Origin: Rhizobium sp. Q54
Lineage (GTDB): Bacteria > Pseudomonadota > Alphaproteobacteria > Micropepsales > Micropepsaceae
Length of the DNA: 64,000 nucleotides
Reading direction: 5' to 3'
Assembly (NCBI GenBank): GCA_945860165.1
Contig: CAMAPL010000009.1
Location: 1-64,000, forward strand
Shown here: piece by piece, positions 45,890 to 57,391 of the stretch
How the letters are laid out: every line of letters begins with the position of its first letter
How positions within the stretch are numbered: the first letter of the stretch is position 1
Position numbers and translations under genes: made by a program
Notes under the pieces: model-generated
Seen by the model: only the letters and a program-made list of their open reading frames with translations
Told to the model about the DNA's origin: nothing
Databases searched by the model: none

Positions 45890-46909
45890 ATGGGTAGACC
45901 CGCGAAACCCGCAAAGCATAACATGACCGCCAACTCCGCCAAACACGACCCAAAGCATTCGAAAGTCATCATCATGGGCAGCGGCCCCGCCGGCTGCACC
46001 GCCGCCATCTATGCGGCGCGCGCCATGCTGGCGCCGACCCTGATTGCCGGCATCCAGCCGGGCGGCCAGCTCACCATCACCACAGAGGTCGAGAATTATC
46101 CCGGCTTTGCCGAAGCCATTCAGGGTCCCTGGCTGATGGAGCAGATGCAGGAGCAGGCACGCGCGCTGGGGACCAATTTCGTCAGCGACACCATCGCCAA
46201 GGTCGACCTGTCGCGTCGCCCCTTCACGCTGCTGGGCGACAGCGGCGTCGTCTACACCACCGACACGCTGATCATCGCCACCGGCGCTAGCGCCAACTGG
46301 CTGGGCATGGAGAGCGAGAGCAAATACCAGGGCTTTGGCGTTTCGGCCTGCGCCACCTGCGACGGATTTTTCTATCGCGGCAAGGATGTGGCGGTGGTCG
46401 GCGGCGGCAATACCGCGGTCGAGGAAGCCCTGTTCCTCACCAATTTCGCCGACAAGGTGACCCTGGTGCATCGCCGCGATTTCCTCCGCGCCGACAAGAC
46501 CAACCAGGCCCGACTGAACGCCAACAAGAAGATCAACGTACTGTATGACACCGAGATTGCCGAGGTGCTGGGTAGCGAAGAGCCCAAAGGTGTCACCGGC
46601 GTCAAGTTGCGCAACACCGTCACCGGCTCGCTGCACGAGCAGGCGGTGCACGGGCTCTTCATCGCTATCGGCCATTCGCCCGCCACCCAGCTGTTCCACG
46701 GCCAGCTCGAGATGGACGACAGCGGCTATATCAAGACGGCGCCGGATTCGACGCACACCTCGGTCGCGGGCGTGTTCGCGGCAGGCGATGTGAAGGACAA
46801 GATTTTCCGCCAGGCGGTGACCGCCGCAGGCATGGGCTGCATGGCCGCGCTGGAAGCCGAACGTTTCCTGGCGGGATCGCATTCAGGTGAGTTGTCTCTC
46901 AGCGCCTGA
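45890..46909 (+). CDS. trxB: Thioredoxin-disulfide reductase
   Basis: IMGSGPAGCTAAIYAARA, CATCDGFFYRGKDVAVVGGGNTAVEEALFL, GVFAAGDVKDKIFRQAVTAAG. Confidence 0.96.
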   Translation: MGRPAKPAKHNMTANSAKHDPKHSKVIIMGSGPAGCTAAIYAARAMLAPTLIAGIQPGGQLTITTEVENYPGFAEAIQGPWLMEQMQEQARALGTNFVSDTIAKVDLSRRPFTLLGDSGVVYTTDTLIIATGASANWLGMESESKYQGFGVSACATCDGFFYRGKDVAVVGGGNTAVEEALFLTNFADKVTLVHRRDFLRADKTNQARLNANKKINVLYDTEIAEVLGSEEPKGVTGVKLRNTVTGSLHEQAVHGLFIAIGHSPATQLFHGQLEMDDSGYIKTAPDSTHTSVAGVFAAGDVKDKIFRQAVTAAGMGCMAALEAERFLAGSHSGELSLSA

Positions 46910-46927
46910 CGCTGAGAAGGGGGCCTT

Positions 46928-47824
46928 ATGGACTGGGACAAGCTTCGTATCTTCCACGCCGTCGCATCGGCGGGCAGCTTCACCCATGCCGGGCAGACGC
47001 TCGGCCTGTCGCAATCGGCGGTCAGCCGCCAGATCAGCGCCCTGGAAGAAGAGATTTCCACGCCGCTGTTCCAGCGTCACGCGCGCGGGTTGACCATGAC
47101 CGACGAAGGCGAGCTGCTGTTCACGGCGGTGACCGACGTGCTGGGGCGGCTGGCGACGGCGGAAGAAGCGCTGAAAAACGTCCATGAAAACCCGCGCGGG
47201 GCGCTGAAGATCACCGCCAGCCACGGCATCGGCGCCTATTGGCTGCTGCCGCGCCTGGGCCAGTTCCTGGCGCAGTATCCCGAAGTGGAAGTCCATCTGG
47301 TGATGGACGACAAGGAGCTCGATCTCGCCCAGCGCGAGGCCGACCTCGCCATCCGCATGCGCGCCCCGGTCCAGGCCGACCTGATCCAGCGCAAGCTGTT
47401 CACCGTGCATTATCACATGTATGCGGCGAAGAGTTATCTCAAGGACCATCCCGCGCCCAAGTCGCTGGAGGAGATCACCGACCACAGCATCATCGTCTAT
47501 GGCGAGACCGCCGTGCCGGAAATCCGCGACATCAACTGGCTGCTCGAGGCGTTCAAGAAAAACACCAAGCCGGGCGTTACCGGCAAGATCATCCGCATCA
47601 ACAACATCACCGGTATCCTGCAGGCCACGGAAGCGGGCCTTGGGATCGGCGTGGTGCCAGATTTCGTCGCCGCCGAGCATCCCAAGCTGGAGCGGGTGTT
47701 GCCCGAAGTGGCGGCGCCCGGCTTCGACGTGTATCTGGTCTATGCCGACGCCCTACGCCAGTCCAAGCGGGTGGCGGCGTTCCGGGATTTCGCCGTCAAA
47801 AGTTCGAAAGACTGGAAGTATTAG
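46928..47824 (+). CDS. LysR-family transcriptional regulator
   Basis: MDWDKLRIFHAVASAGSFTHAGQTLGLSQSAVSRQISALEEE. Confidence 0.92.
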   Translation: MDWDKLRIFHAVASAGSFTHAGQTLGLSQSAVSRQISALEEEISTPLFQRHARGLTMTDEGELLFTAVTDVLGRLATAEEALKNVHENPRGALKITASHGIGAYWLLPRLGQFLAQYPEVEVHLVMDDKELDLAQREADLAIRMRAPVQADLIQRKLFTVHYHMYAAKSYLKDHPAPKSLEEITDHSIIVYGETAVPEIRDINWLLEAFKKNTKPGVTGKIIRINNITGILQATEAGLGIGVVPDFVAAEHPKLERVLPEVAAPGFDVYLVYADALRQSKRVAAFRDFAVKSSKDWKY

Positions 47825-47933
47825 CGGGCCTTGAAACGGGCCTGACCAGTATTATATCTTCTGTGTAGCCTTCTCTCCCCCCTGAAGGCGGCAACGGCCT
47901 CGCTCTTCTCCCCCTTGAGCGCGGTTTAAAACT

Positions 47934-47976
47934 GGGCTGGAGCGCGGAAACGCTGCTCCGGCCCCTTTTCTTTTTC
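47934..47976 (+). terminator. Rho-independent terminator
   Basis: GGGCTGGAGC...GCTCCGGCCCC followed by TTTTCTTTTT. Confidence 0.75.
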
Positions 47977-48046
47977 GCTAGCCCGTCACCCGATTCGGGT
48001 TAGGCTAGGGGAATATTAACGGGGCTATTTCGGGGGAAATATTCAC

Positions 48047-48548
48047 GTGCGAATGTAAGATTGATCGTCGCGCTCTCGGGAAACTTCTGGCCGGCGCGGC
48101 GGGCGCCAGCCTGCTGCCGGGCGCCGCCAAAGCCGCCAATGTCACAGCGCTGGCCATCACCTGCATCGACTACCGGCTGGTGGACAATGCCGTGGAATTT
48201 TTTCAAGCCAAGCATCTGACCAAGGATTACGACCTGGCCTCGCTGGCCGGCGCCTCGCTGGCTGCCGTGTCCAACAAGTTTCCGTCTTCCAACGCCGCCT
48301 TCTGGGATCATGTCGGTATCGCCAAACAGCTGCACCATATCAAGAAGCTGATCGTGGTCGATCATCCTGACTGTGGCGCCTACAAGGTGGCGTTCGGCAC
48401 GGCGTTCAAGGGCGAAGGCGCGGCGGAAACTACCCAGCACAAGGCGGTGATGCAGCAGGTCAAGGCGAAATTGGCCAAGACCCATCCCGATCTGACCGCC
48501 GAGTTTTATCTGATGGCACTGGACGGCAAGACCGAACGGGTCGTCTAG
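48047..48548 (+). pseudogene. Tat-leader beta-carbonic-anhydrase-like protein; start region apparently frameshifted
   Basis: Frame reads CKIDRRALGKLLAGAAGASLLPGAAKAANVTALAITCIDYR...HPDCGAYK (CxDxR and HxxC zinc-ligand motifs); no ATG/GTG/TTG in frame ahead of the leader. Confidence 0.6.
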
Positions 48549-49640
48549 AAGAAAAACCGCGTGCTGAACTGGACCTGGGTGTCGCCGCGGTTCGGCGATC
48601 CCAAACCGGCATTGGTATATTGCCCGCGCCGCGAATACACCGCGATCACTTTGCCGGCCTGGCGCAGCCATTCGAAACGCGACCAGGAAACGGCGGCGGT
48701 GAAGGCATCGCCGTCTTCCGACCAGATGGTGTTGGTGGCCTGCGGCCGGCGGGTGGCAAACAGATCTTCGCGCAGACTGAAACGTCAGTCATCCAGGTCG
48801 TAACTGGCCAGCAGGAAAGCGGACTGGAATTTTGTTTCGGCATAGTTTGTTTCGGCATAGAAGGTCGGCCCCGCCACTACCGTCTGGCCGCGCATCGCCT
48901 GTACGATCAACTTCACCGACCCGATGTCGGTGCGACCGCCAGCGCTCCAGAACCGAGTACCCCAGGGTGTGTCGCGTGCGGTCTTGGCGTAGGGATCAGC
49001 TTGATTGCCATAGCGGATGACGGAAAGCTTTCCGACGCCCGGTACCCGAAAGATGGCGCCGGCATACCAGCCCGGACTTCCGTCGATCTCATCGAACATG
49101 CCGGTACGCCCAGCCCCGAACGGCCATCAGGATACCGGCTTCGTCATTGCAACAGATAACGGCGGCGATCAGAGACAGGGTGCCGACGTGATTTTCCAGC
49201 ACATGATGACCTCGCTGCCGATACTGCGCAGCTCGTCGTCGATCCAGCTGTTGATGGCCGAAGGCGCCGCTTTTCACCGACCAGGATACCGCGCCTTCGC
49301 TTGCGGGCGTGTAGAGCAGATAGGCCTCCAGCGCGTCCACCACGCCGGGCGTCAGCGGTTCGGCGCGCAGCACGCCCACCGCGTCCCATTCCTCGCTGAT
49401 CGCCCAGTCGGCCTGCACCACTGCCGCGGCGAAGCGCAGATGGGCGCCGCCATTGCCGTAACGGAATTTCCCCAACCCGCCCTTCAGCCAGCTGGTCGGG
49501 CCGGCGGCGGCCACACTGCGCAAGTCGCCATAGCCGGTGATCGTGAGATCGTGAGATCGTCGGAGATATCCAAGGCCTTTGCGCCTGTCTCCGAAACGGC
49601 GAAAACCGCGGCTGCGAGCAGCGGGGCAATGAGCACCCCG
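48545..49640 (-). pseudogene. Outer-membrane porin-like gene, multiply frameshifted
   Basis: LDISDDLTI/TGYGDLRSVAAAGPTSWLKGGLGKFRYGNGGAHLRFAAAVVQADW...AINSWIDDELRSIGSEV...MFDEIDGSPGWYAGAIFRVPG spread over several frames; ends TRFFF*. Confidence 0.75.
49540..49555. repeat. 8 bp tandem duplication (ATCGTGAG x2) that causes a frameshift
   Basis: Removing one unit restores DDLTITGYGDLRSVAAAG on the minus strand. Confidence 0.85.
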
Positions 49641-49735
49641 CCAGCTTGCGCCAACAGGCTTATTTCCGCGTTTATGACACCAGCGGCAACAAGTCTTGAG
49701 CGTTTGAAAGTTTACTTACTATTAATTACTTAGGA

Positions 49736-51091
<1,356 letters not shown>

Positions 51092-51127
51092 CTAGAATTG
51101 CGCGGAAGACATAACGAGTCGCAGCCC

Positions 51128-51586
51128 ATGCGCCCCGCATACTTGGTCCTAGCCATCCTTCTGACCTCTTTCATGGCAGTGGGGGTCACCGCCTGTTCCA
51201 AGCTCAAGCCGCCGGTCGGCAAGTGGGAAGGCGGCACCGAGCGCGGCGGCAACCTGGTGGTGGCGCGGGTGGAAATTCTGCCCAGCGGGCTGGTGCGGGT
51301 GATGGCACCCGACATCACCAATGCCTTCGGCACGCCCGAGCAGGTCGGCCATGTCCGTGACCGCCTCGCCTCCGACCTGGTCAATGGCTGGAGCGACATC
51401 GTACCGCGCGAATTCGATTTCGACGGCAAGACCTTCCGCAAACCCGGCGGAATCGCGCCGCAGATGGTATGGGACAAGGACACCAAGCAGATCACCCTGC
51501 AGCTCTACATCGGCGTCAACCCAGTACTGCGGGTGCCGCTGCGCCCGGTGGCCGAGTTTCACGATAGTCCATGGGCATCAGGCTGA
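51128..51586 (+). CDS. Putative lipoprotein
   Basis: MRPAYLVLAILLTSFMAVGVTACSK lipobox. Confidence 0.7.
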   Translation: MRPAYLVLAILLTSFMAVGVTACSKLKPPVGKWEGGTERGGNLVVARVEILPSGLVRVMAPDITNAFGTPEQVGHVRDRLASDLVNGWSDIVPREFDFDGKTFRKPGGIAPQMVWDKDTKQITLQLYIGVNPVLRVPLRPVAEFHDSPWASG

Positions 51587-51692
51587 CGCACCGGCAGAAA
51601 ACATCGCGTTGACAATCTGTGCGTAAAACCCGAGCCTCCCGACAAAGTGGGCAAAAGCCTGCATCGTCTAGACTGGAAAAACGGGTGTTCTG

Positions 51693-53609
51693 ATGTCGAA
51701 AATCTCCAAACTGCTGATTGCTGCCTCTTTTGCCTCGCTGCTCTGCGCCGGCGCCGTCTTGGCGCAGACGACCCCGGCACCCTGGTCCGTCGAGGACACC
51801 ACCATCGCCGACATCCTGGCCACGCCCACGGCCCGCGCGGTGTTCCAGAAGCATTTCCCGGACCTGGTTACCGATGCGCGCCTCTCCACGGCGGGCGAGC
51901 GGACCTTGGGCGAAATCCGCCAGATGGCACCGGCTGTCCTCACCCGCGCCAAGCTGGATGCGATGGATGCCGACCTGAAGGCGCTACCGCCGCGCATGAT
52001 CGCCGCCTCGCCGCTGCCGCCCGCCGTCAATGAGTGGGTCACCTGGGGTTATGACCCGGAGCGCTCGGGCTGGAACCGCGCCGAAACCACCCTGACCAAA
52101 TCCAACGTGAAAGGCCTGCGCCAAGCCTGGAGCGCCCAACTGTCAGTGCCGACCAACCTGGATGTGCTGTCTACCGTCACCGCGCCGGTGATCGCCGCCG
52201 GTGTCGCAATGCCGGGGGGCAACAAGGATGTGATGTTCATCCTAGGTGCCAACGACATTCTCTATGCGCTCGACGCCAATAGCGGCGCGCAGTTGTGGCA
52301 GAAGAGCTATCCCAATCCGTACAAGCCGACCAAGCCCGCCACATGGCTGTGCCCCAACACCCCCAACGCCACGCCCACCATCGACAAGGCAAGAGGCCTG
52401 ATCTTCTTCATGGCCGGTGACGGCTTGCTGCGCGGCATCAGCCTGGCGGACGGCGTTGAGAAAATGAAGCCGGTGGAATTCATCGCGCCCTTCGGCCGCG
52501 CCTGGAGCCTGAACCTGATCGACGGCATCGTCTATTCGACCAGCGGACGGGCCTGCGGCGAAGTGGTGGACAAGACCTCGCCCATGTATGACGCAGCCCG
52601 CTCCGGCCTGCGCCGGATGCCGGCGGGTCCGATGCTCGACGCCTCGGCGGTGCAGGCCGCTGACACGCGCGATCTCGACAATCCGAAAGTGACGCGGTTC
52701 TATACCAGCGGCGCCCGCCCTGCTGCTCCCTGGGGCCGCGGCGGCCTCGCCCGTGGCCCGGGCGGCAGCCTGATCCTGGAAACCAGCAACGGCCGCTACG
52801 ATCCGGCAGCCGGTGACTTCAGCGAAAGCATCCTGAAAATCGCGCCACAGGCGACGCGGTTGATGGACAGCTTCACGCCCACCAACTACGCGCACAATCT
52901 GGCCAAGGACCTTTCTGGTTCGGCCTCGCCGGTGGTGTTCAATTTCGCCGGAAAAACGCTGATCGCCTATTCGCAAAAGGAAAGCGTGCTGCGCATCCTA
53001 GATGCCAACGCGCTGGGCGGAGACAATCACATGACGCCGCTCTGGGCCTCGCCGCGCCTGGGCAATGACGCCGAGACTGGTACCGACCCGGGCCGCGGCG
53101 TGTGGGGTGCGGTCACGACCTACGAAAATCCACAGGGCCGCCGCTTCCTCTACATCCCTATCAACGGTCCAGCTTCGACCCAGTCACCCACCTTCCCGCT
53201 GGGCAACGGCCCCACCCCCAATGGCAAGGTGATGGCGTTTGAAGTGAAGAACGATGCCGGCAAGATCAGTGCCGTGCCGCTCTGGACCTCGGACGACATG
53301 GTCATGCCCGATCCGCCGGTGGTGGCAAACGGCGTGGTCTATGCACTTTCGACCGGCGGCCAGGCGATGCAGAACTTCGCCAGGCAGGGTGAGCCGCGCA
53401 TGCCCACCACGGTAAGCAACACGCTGCGCTCCACCCCGGTGTCGAACATGGTGCTCTATGCCTATGACGCGGAGAGCGGCAAGCAGCTGTGGACCAGCGG
53501 CAAGACGATGACCGACTGGGTGCATTTCAGCGAGCCAGTGGTGGCGCTGGGCAAGGTGTTCGTGGTCACCCATGACGCGCGCGTCATTGCATTCGGGCTC
53601 CGCAAGTAA
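51693..53609 (+). CDS. Exported PQQ-like beta-propeller (quinoprotein) protein
   Basis: Signal peptide; ILYALDANSGAQLWQKSYP, VLYAYDAESGKQLWTSGK blades; no CXXCH motif seen. Confidence 0.82.
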   Translation: MSKISKLLIAASFASLLCAGAVLAQTTPAPWSVEDTTIADILATPTARAVFQKHFPDLVTDARLSTAGERTLGEIRQMAPAVLTRAKLDAMDADLKALPPRMIAASPLPPAVNEWVTWGYDPERSGWNRAETTLTKSNVKGLRQAWSAQLSVPTNLDVLSTVTAPVIAAGVAMPGGNKDVMFILGANDILYALDANSGAQLWQKSYPNPYKPTKPATWLCPNTPNATPTIDKARGLIFFMAGDGLLRGISLADGVEKMKPVEFIAPFGRAWSLNLIDGIVYSTSGRACGEVVDKTSPMYDAARSGLRRMPAGPMLDASAVQAADTRDLDNPKVTRFYTSGARPAAPWGRGGLARGPGGSLILETSNGRYDPAAGDFSESILKIAPQATRLMDSFTPTNYAHNLAKDLSGSASPVVFNFAGKTLIAYSQKESVLRILDANALGGDNHMTPLWASPRLGNDAETGTDPGRGVWGAVTTYENPQGRRFLYIPINGPASTQSPTFPLGNGPTPNGKVMAFEVKNDAGKISAVPLWTSDDMVMPDPPVVANGVVYALSTGGQAMQNFARQGEPRMPTTVSNTLRSTPVSNMVLYAYDAESGKQLWTSGKTMTDWVHFSEPVVALGKVFVVTHDARVIAFGLRK

Positions 53610-53637
53610 CCGGCCGCATATTTTCAGACCTGAAAGG

Positions 53638-53666
53638 CCCGCGGGGAAAACCCGCGGGTTTTTTCT
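53638..53666 (+). terminator. Rho-independent terminator
   Basis: CCCGCGGGGAAAACCCGCGGGTTTTTTC. Confidence 0.85.
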
Positions 53667-53884
53667 TGCCCGCGCCGGCCAATCGCGTACCCATCTGTCC
53701 CGAATTAGCAGGTTGGAATTCTGTCACATAAAAAAATTTGCCGAGCCTGAGCAGACGGGCCTTGGGCGACATTCCGTTACAATTTTACAAGGTGCTTCCC
53801 TTCCCGTCCGCCCCGCGCGGGAGGAAGCTTGGCATCGGCTCATGTACCTCCGGCGCTCCACCTTACGGATACAGCCATTTTAAA

Positions 53885-53942
53885 GAACGGCCGGACCGGC
53901 TTTGGTGCCCTCCCCCACGTAAAGCCATCAGTCCGGCCGTTC
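53885..53942. other. Perfect 12 bp inverted repeat in intergenic DNA (possible structured leader)
   Basis: GAACGGCCGGAC...GTCCGGCCGTTC with an inner GGCTTT...AAAGCC pair. Confidence 0.6.
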
Positions 53943-54144
53943 ATTTTCCTCCAACCAGGCAATTTTCTGCATCTAATCGGGCCATTCCCGGCAGCCTTAA
54001 GGCGGGCATTACGGTCGCAGGACCTTGTCTGAGGCCGCTGGCGCGCCATATTTGCGGGATAGGACCAGAGCGGGTATCAGGGACTTAACACCTGTTTGAT
54101 ATTTTCGGCGGCGGGACCGTCCTATTTTAGGCAAAGAGAGTTCA

Positions 54145-55590
54145 ATGAAGTCCTTGTTTCACGGCGCCCTTCTGCGTGGCGTAAGCGCCAGCGTCCTAGT
54201 CGTTAGCCTAGCCGCCTGTACTGCCAACCCCACCCCGCTGGACCGCCCGGGCGACCTGCCCCAGACCTTTACCACCCCCATGGACAAGACTGCGCCGCTC
54301 TGGCCGCTGGCCGACTGGTGGTCGAAATTCGGCGCCGACGAGCTGGCGCAGCTGCAGGAAACCGCGCAGCGCGAAAACCTGGACATCGCCATGGCGGGTG
54401 CCCGCGTACTGCAGGCAGAAGCCAATGACGGCGTCGCCCTTTCGGCCCTGTTCCCGAGCCTAGACGCCAATATCGGCGGCACCCGCAGCGGCAGCAATTC
54501 CGGTATTCCGCGTGCCAGAAACCGTTTCAATGCCGGCCTTACCGCCAGCTACCAGCAGAGTTTCTTCGGCGGCGAATATCACAGCCTGCGCGCCGCGCGC
54601 GAAAATCTTCGCGCCCAGCGCTATGCCGCCGCAGTAACGGGCATCTCAATCTCCACTTCGTTGGCCGACCAGTATTTCGCCATCCTGTCGCTGCGCGAGC
54701 GCATCGCCATCAACAAGGAAAACGTCGCTGCCGCGCGGCGCATACTGACCATCACACAGGCCAAAGTCTCGAGCGGCGTCTCGTCCAACCTCGACCTGGC
54801 TGAGCAGCAGGCCATCGTGGCGCAGCAGGAATCGCGCCTGCCCGGCCTGATCGCGCTCGAACGCGAAGGCCGTTATGCTCTGGCTATCCTGCTGGGCCGT
54901 CCGCCAGAAAATTATGACATCAAGGCGCAAAATCTCGACGGTATTACCGGGCCGGCGGTACAGCCAGGCCTGCCGTCCGAGCTGCTGCTGCGCAATCCTT
55001 CCGTGGCCCAGGCCGAAGCCGCGCTCTATGCCGCCCATGCCAATGTCGATGCGGCCCGCGCCGCCTATTTCCCGTCCCTTGGCCTGACCGGCAGCGCCGG
55101 CTATGGCCCTGTGGCGGCGCTGTCCAACCTGTTCAATCCCGCCACCTTCGCCTGGAGCATCGGCGCCAGCGTGTTCCAGACCATCTTCGACGGTGGCCGC
55201 ATCCATGCGCGGAACGACTTTGCCCTGGCGCAGCAGCAGGAACTGATCGCCAATTATCGCAAGACCGTGTTCACCGCCTTCCAGGACGTGGAAGCCGCGC
55301 TGGGCCAGGCGCAGGCCACCGCCAACCAGCTGGGTTTTGTCGAGATCCAGACACGGGCCAGCGCCGAAGCCTTCCGCATTTCCGAACTCCAGTATCGCGA
55401 AGGCACCATCGACATTCTCTCGCTGCTCAACGCGCAGCAGTTCCTGTTCAACGCCCAGGACACGCTGGTGCAGGTCAAGCTGGGACGGCTGCGGGCCAGC
55501 CTGTCGCTCTACAATTCTCTGGGTGGCGGCTGGGATCAGAAGACATCGGACGCCACCTACAAGAACCAGCTCGACTGGTGGCCGCTGTAA
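54145..55590 (+). CDS. RND efflux outer-membrane lipoprotein, NodT family
   Basis: VVSLAACTANP lipobox; PLADWWSKFGADELAQLQETAQRENLDIAMAGARVLQAEA. Confidence 0.92.
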   Translation: MKSLFHGALLRGVSASVLVVSLAACTANPTPLDRPGDLPQTFTTPMDKTAPLWPLADWWSKFGADELAQLQETAQRENLDIAMAGARVLQAEANDGVALSALFPSLDANIGGTRSGSNSGIPRARNRFNAGLTASYQQSFFGGEYHSLRAARENLRAQRYAAAVTGISISTSLADQYFAILSLRERIAINKENVAAARRILTITQAKVSSGVSSNLDLAEQQAIVAQQESRLPGLIALEREGRYALAILLGRPPENYDIKAQNLDGITGPAVQPGLPSELLLRNPSVAQAEAALYAAHANVDAARAAYFPSLGLTGSAGYGPVAALSNLFNPATFAWSIGASVFQTIFDGGRIHARNDFALAQQQELIANYRKTVFTAFQDVEAALGQAQATANQLGFVEIQTRASAEAFRISELQYREGTIDILSLLNAQQFLFNAQDTLVQVKLGRLRASLSLYNSLGGGWDQKTSDATYKNQLDWWPL

Positions 55591-55610
55591 GCGCCGCGAA
55601 AATGAAAAGA

Positions 55611-55640
55611 AAAAAAGGCGCCCGTTGTGGCGCCTTTTTT
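55611..55640. terminator. Bidirectional terminator between convergent genes
   Basis: AAAAAAGGCGCCCGTTGTGGCGCCTTTTTT. Confidence 0.85.
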
Positions 55641-56615
55641 CTAGCGGAGGTTTCCGGCGGTGGCCTTCGGCAAGTATGGCGCTTCGAGATATTTGATCTC
55701 GTCCGCCGCCAGCTTGATTTCGGTCGCCGCAATGGCGTCTTCCAGGTGCTGCATCTTTGACGCACCGACGATGGGCGCGGTGACGCCCTTGTGCAGCAGC
55801 CAGGCGATGGAGATCTGGGCATTGCTGCGGCCGTGCTTTTTGCCGGTCTCTTCCACCCGGCGCAGGGTTTCGACATCGGCCTCGCCGAAAGGCATGTCGA
55901 GGATATTGTCGCTCTGGGCGCGAGTGCTGTTCTTGTCCAGCGCCCCGGCCGCCTTGCGTCCCAGAAAGCCGCGACAGAGCGGGCTCCACGGGATCACGCC
56001 GATGCCCTGGTCGTGGCACAGAGGCAGCATGTCGCGCTCTTCCTCCCGGTAAACCAGATTGTAGAAATTCTGCATCGACACGAAGCGTGTCAGGCCCATC
56101 TTGTCGGCAGTGACGAGGAATTTCCCGAACTGCCAGGCGTGCATCGAGGACGCGCCGATGTAGCGCGCCTTGCCGGCTTTGACGACATCGTGCAGCGCCT
56201 GAACGCTTTCCTCGACCGGCGTGTCGTTGTCGAAACGGTGGATCTGGTAGAGATCGACATAGTCCATGCCCAGCCGCCGCAGCGAGTCGTCGATGGCGTG
56301 CAGGATATGCTTGCGCGACAGGCCGCCATGCTTTCCGTCCACCGGGAAATACACCTTAGTTGCCACGACATAGGATTCGCGCTGGCCGCCGAAATCCTTC
56401 AACGCCCGGCCGACCACTTCCTCGGAGGCGCCCTGCGAATAAATGTCGGCGGTGTCGAAGAAATTGATCCCGGCTTCCAGGGCGCGCTGGATGAAAGGCC
56501 GGCTGGCGGCTTCGTCCAGCACCCAGTCGCGCCAACTGGGCGCGCCATAGGTCATTGTGCCCAGACAAATGGGCGAGACTTTTAGTCCGGTCTGCCCCAG
56601 CCGCTTTCTGTCCAT
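55641..56615 (-). CDS. Aldo/keto reductase
   Basis: LGQTGLKVSPICLGTMTYG, FFDTADIYSQGASEEVVGRAL, MDYVDLYQIHRFD. Confidence 0.93.
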   Translation of the reverse strand: MDRKRLGQTGLKVSPICLGTMTYGAPSWRDWVLDEAASRPFIQRALEAGINFFDTADIYSQGASEEVVGRALKDFGGQRESYVVATKVYFPVDGKHGGLSRKHILHAIDDSLRRLGMDYVDLYQIHRFDNDTPVEESVQALHDVVKAGKARYIGASSMHAWQFGKFLVTADKMGLTRFVSMQNFYNLVYREEERDMLPLCHDQGIGVIPWSPLCRGFLGRKAAGALDKNSTRAQSDNILDMPFGEADVETLRRVEETGKKHGRSNAQISIAWLLHKGVTAPIVGASKMQHLEDAIAATEIKLAADEIKYLEAPYLPKATAGNLR

Positions 56616-56734
56616 CACTAGTCCCTCAGAATTATCTGCGGGCGTTATAGCGACAGCGCAGCGCAACCGGAACCCACCTCCCCTACGCGTCAGCGCGCTA
56701 TGCGCGCGGGACCAGAGAAGGCCGGAGGGGGAAA

Positions 56735-57391
56735 CTAGAAGCCAAAGAGCGGGCCGAAAATCTTGTGGATCAGGTTTTCGAACTTCAGCGGCGCGGTGGT
56801 GACGGCCAGGTTGATGCAATCGGCGCCGGGATCGGCGATGGGGCTGTGGCGGACATTGGCGTCAGCCACCTGCAGGTCACCCGGCCCGTAGCGGCCGGTG
56901 ACATCGGAAAAGCCCCCGGACAGCACCAGCGTATATTCCTGGCCGCGATGGGTGTGGACCCCGACCTCGGCGCCGGGCGCGCCGCGCAGCAGCTTGGCGC
57001 TCACCGCGCCCCGCCGCAGCAGCGGCAGATAGGCAAGGCTCGGCCCCATGCGACGCCAGCGCACCATGGAAAGATCGCCGCCCAGATAGGATCGCAGCGG
57101 CTCCGGCGGACCGTCTTTTGACGGCGCCCGCTGCGGCAGCAAAACCGGCGCGCCGTCGTCCAGCTTCGTCAGGACCCTGGCCAGCGCGCTATCCGGCAAG
57201 GCCGTCGCGGGCAAGGTGTCCAGCAACCCGCCGCCGATCTTTTCCATCAGGGTGACAGTTTCGCGGCACTGGGCGCAGAAGGCCATGTGGGTGGCGACGA
57301 TCAGGCCGCTGGCTTCGTCGCTTGCCCCCGCCGCATAGGCCAGCAGCAGGCTTTCATCGGGATGGTGAGCGATCTGGTGCGTCGCGCTCAT
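56735..57391 (-). CDS. chrR: ChrR-family anti-sigma factor with cupin domain
   Basis: HHPDESLLLAYAAGASDEASGLIVATHMAFCAQCRETV (HxxxCxxC) and C-terminal cupin VHTHRGQEYTLVLSGGFSD. Confidence 0.88.
   Translation of the reverse strand: MSATHQIAHHPDESLLLAYAAGASDEASGLIVATHMAFCAQCRETVTLMEKIGGGLLDTLPATALPDSALARVLTKLDDGAPVLLPQRAPSKDGPPEPLRSYLGGDLSMVRWRRMGPSLAYLPLLRRGAVSAKLLRGAPGAEVGVHTHRGQEYTLVLSGGFSDVTGRYGPGDLQVADANVRHSPIADPGADCINLAVTTAPLKFENLIHKIFGPLFGF

Noticed and set aside
54646-56019. 457 aa minus-strand ORF
   Set aside because: Overlaps NodT and the aldo/keto reductase; no coherent protein signal.
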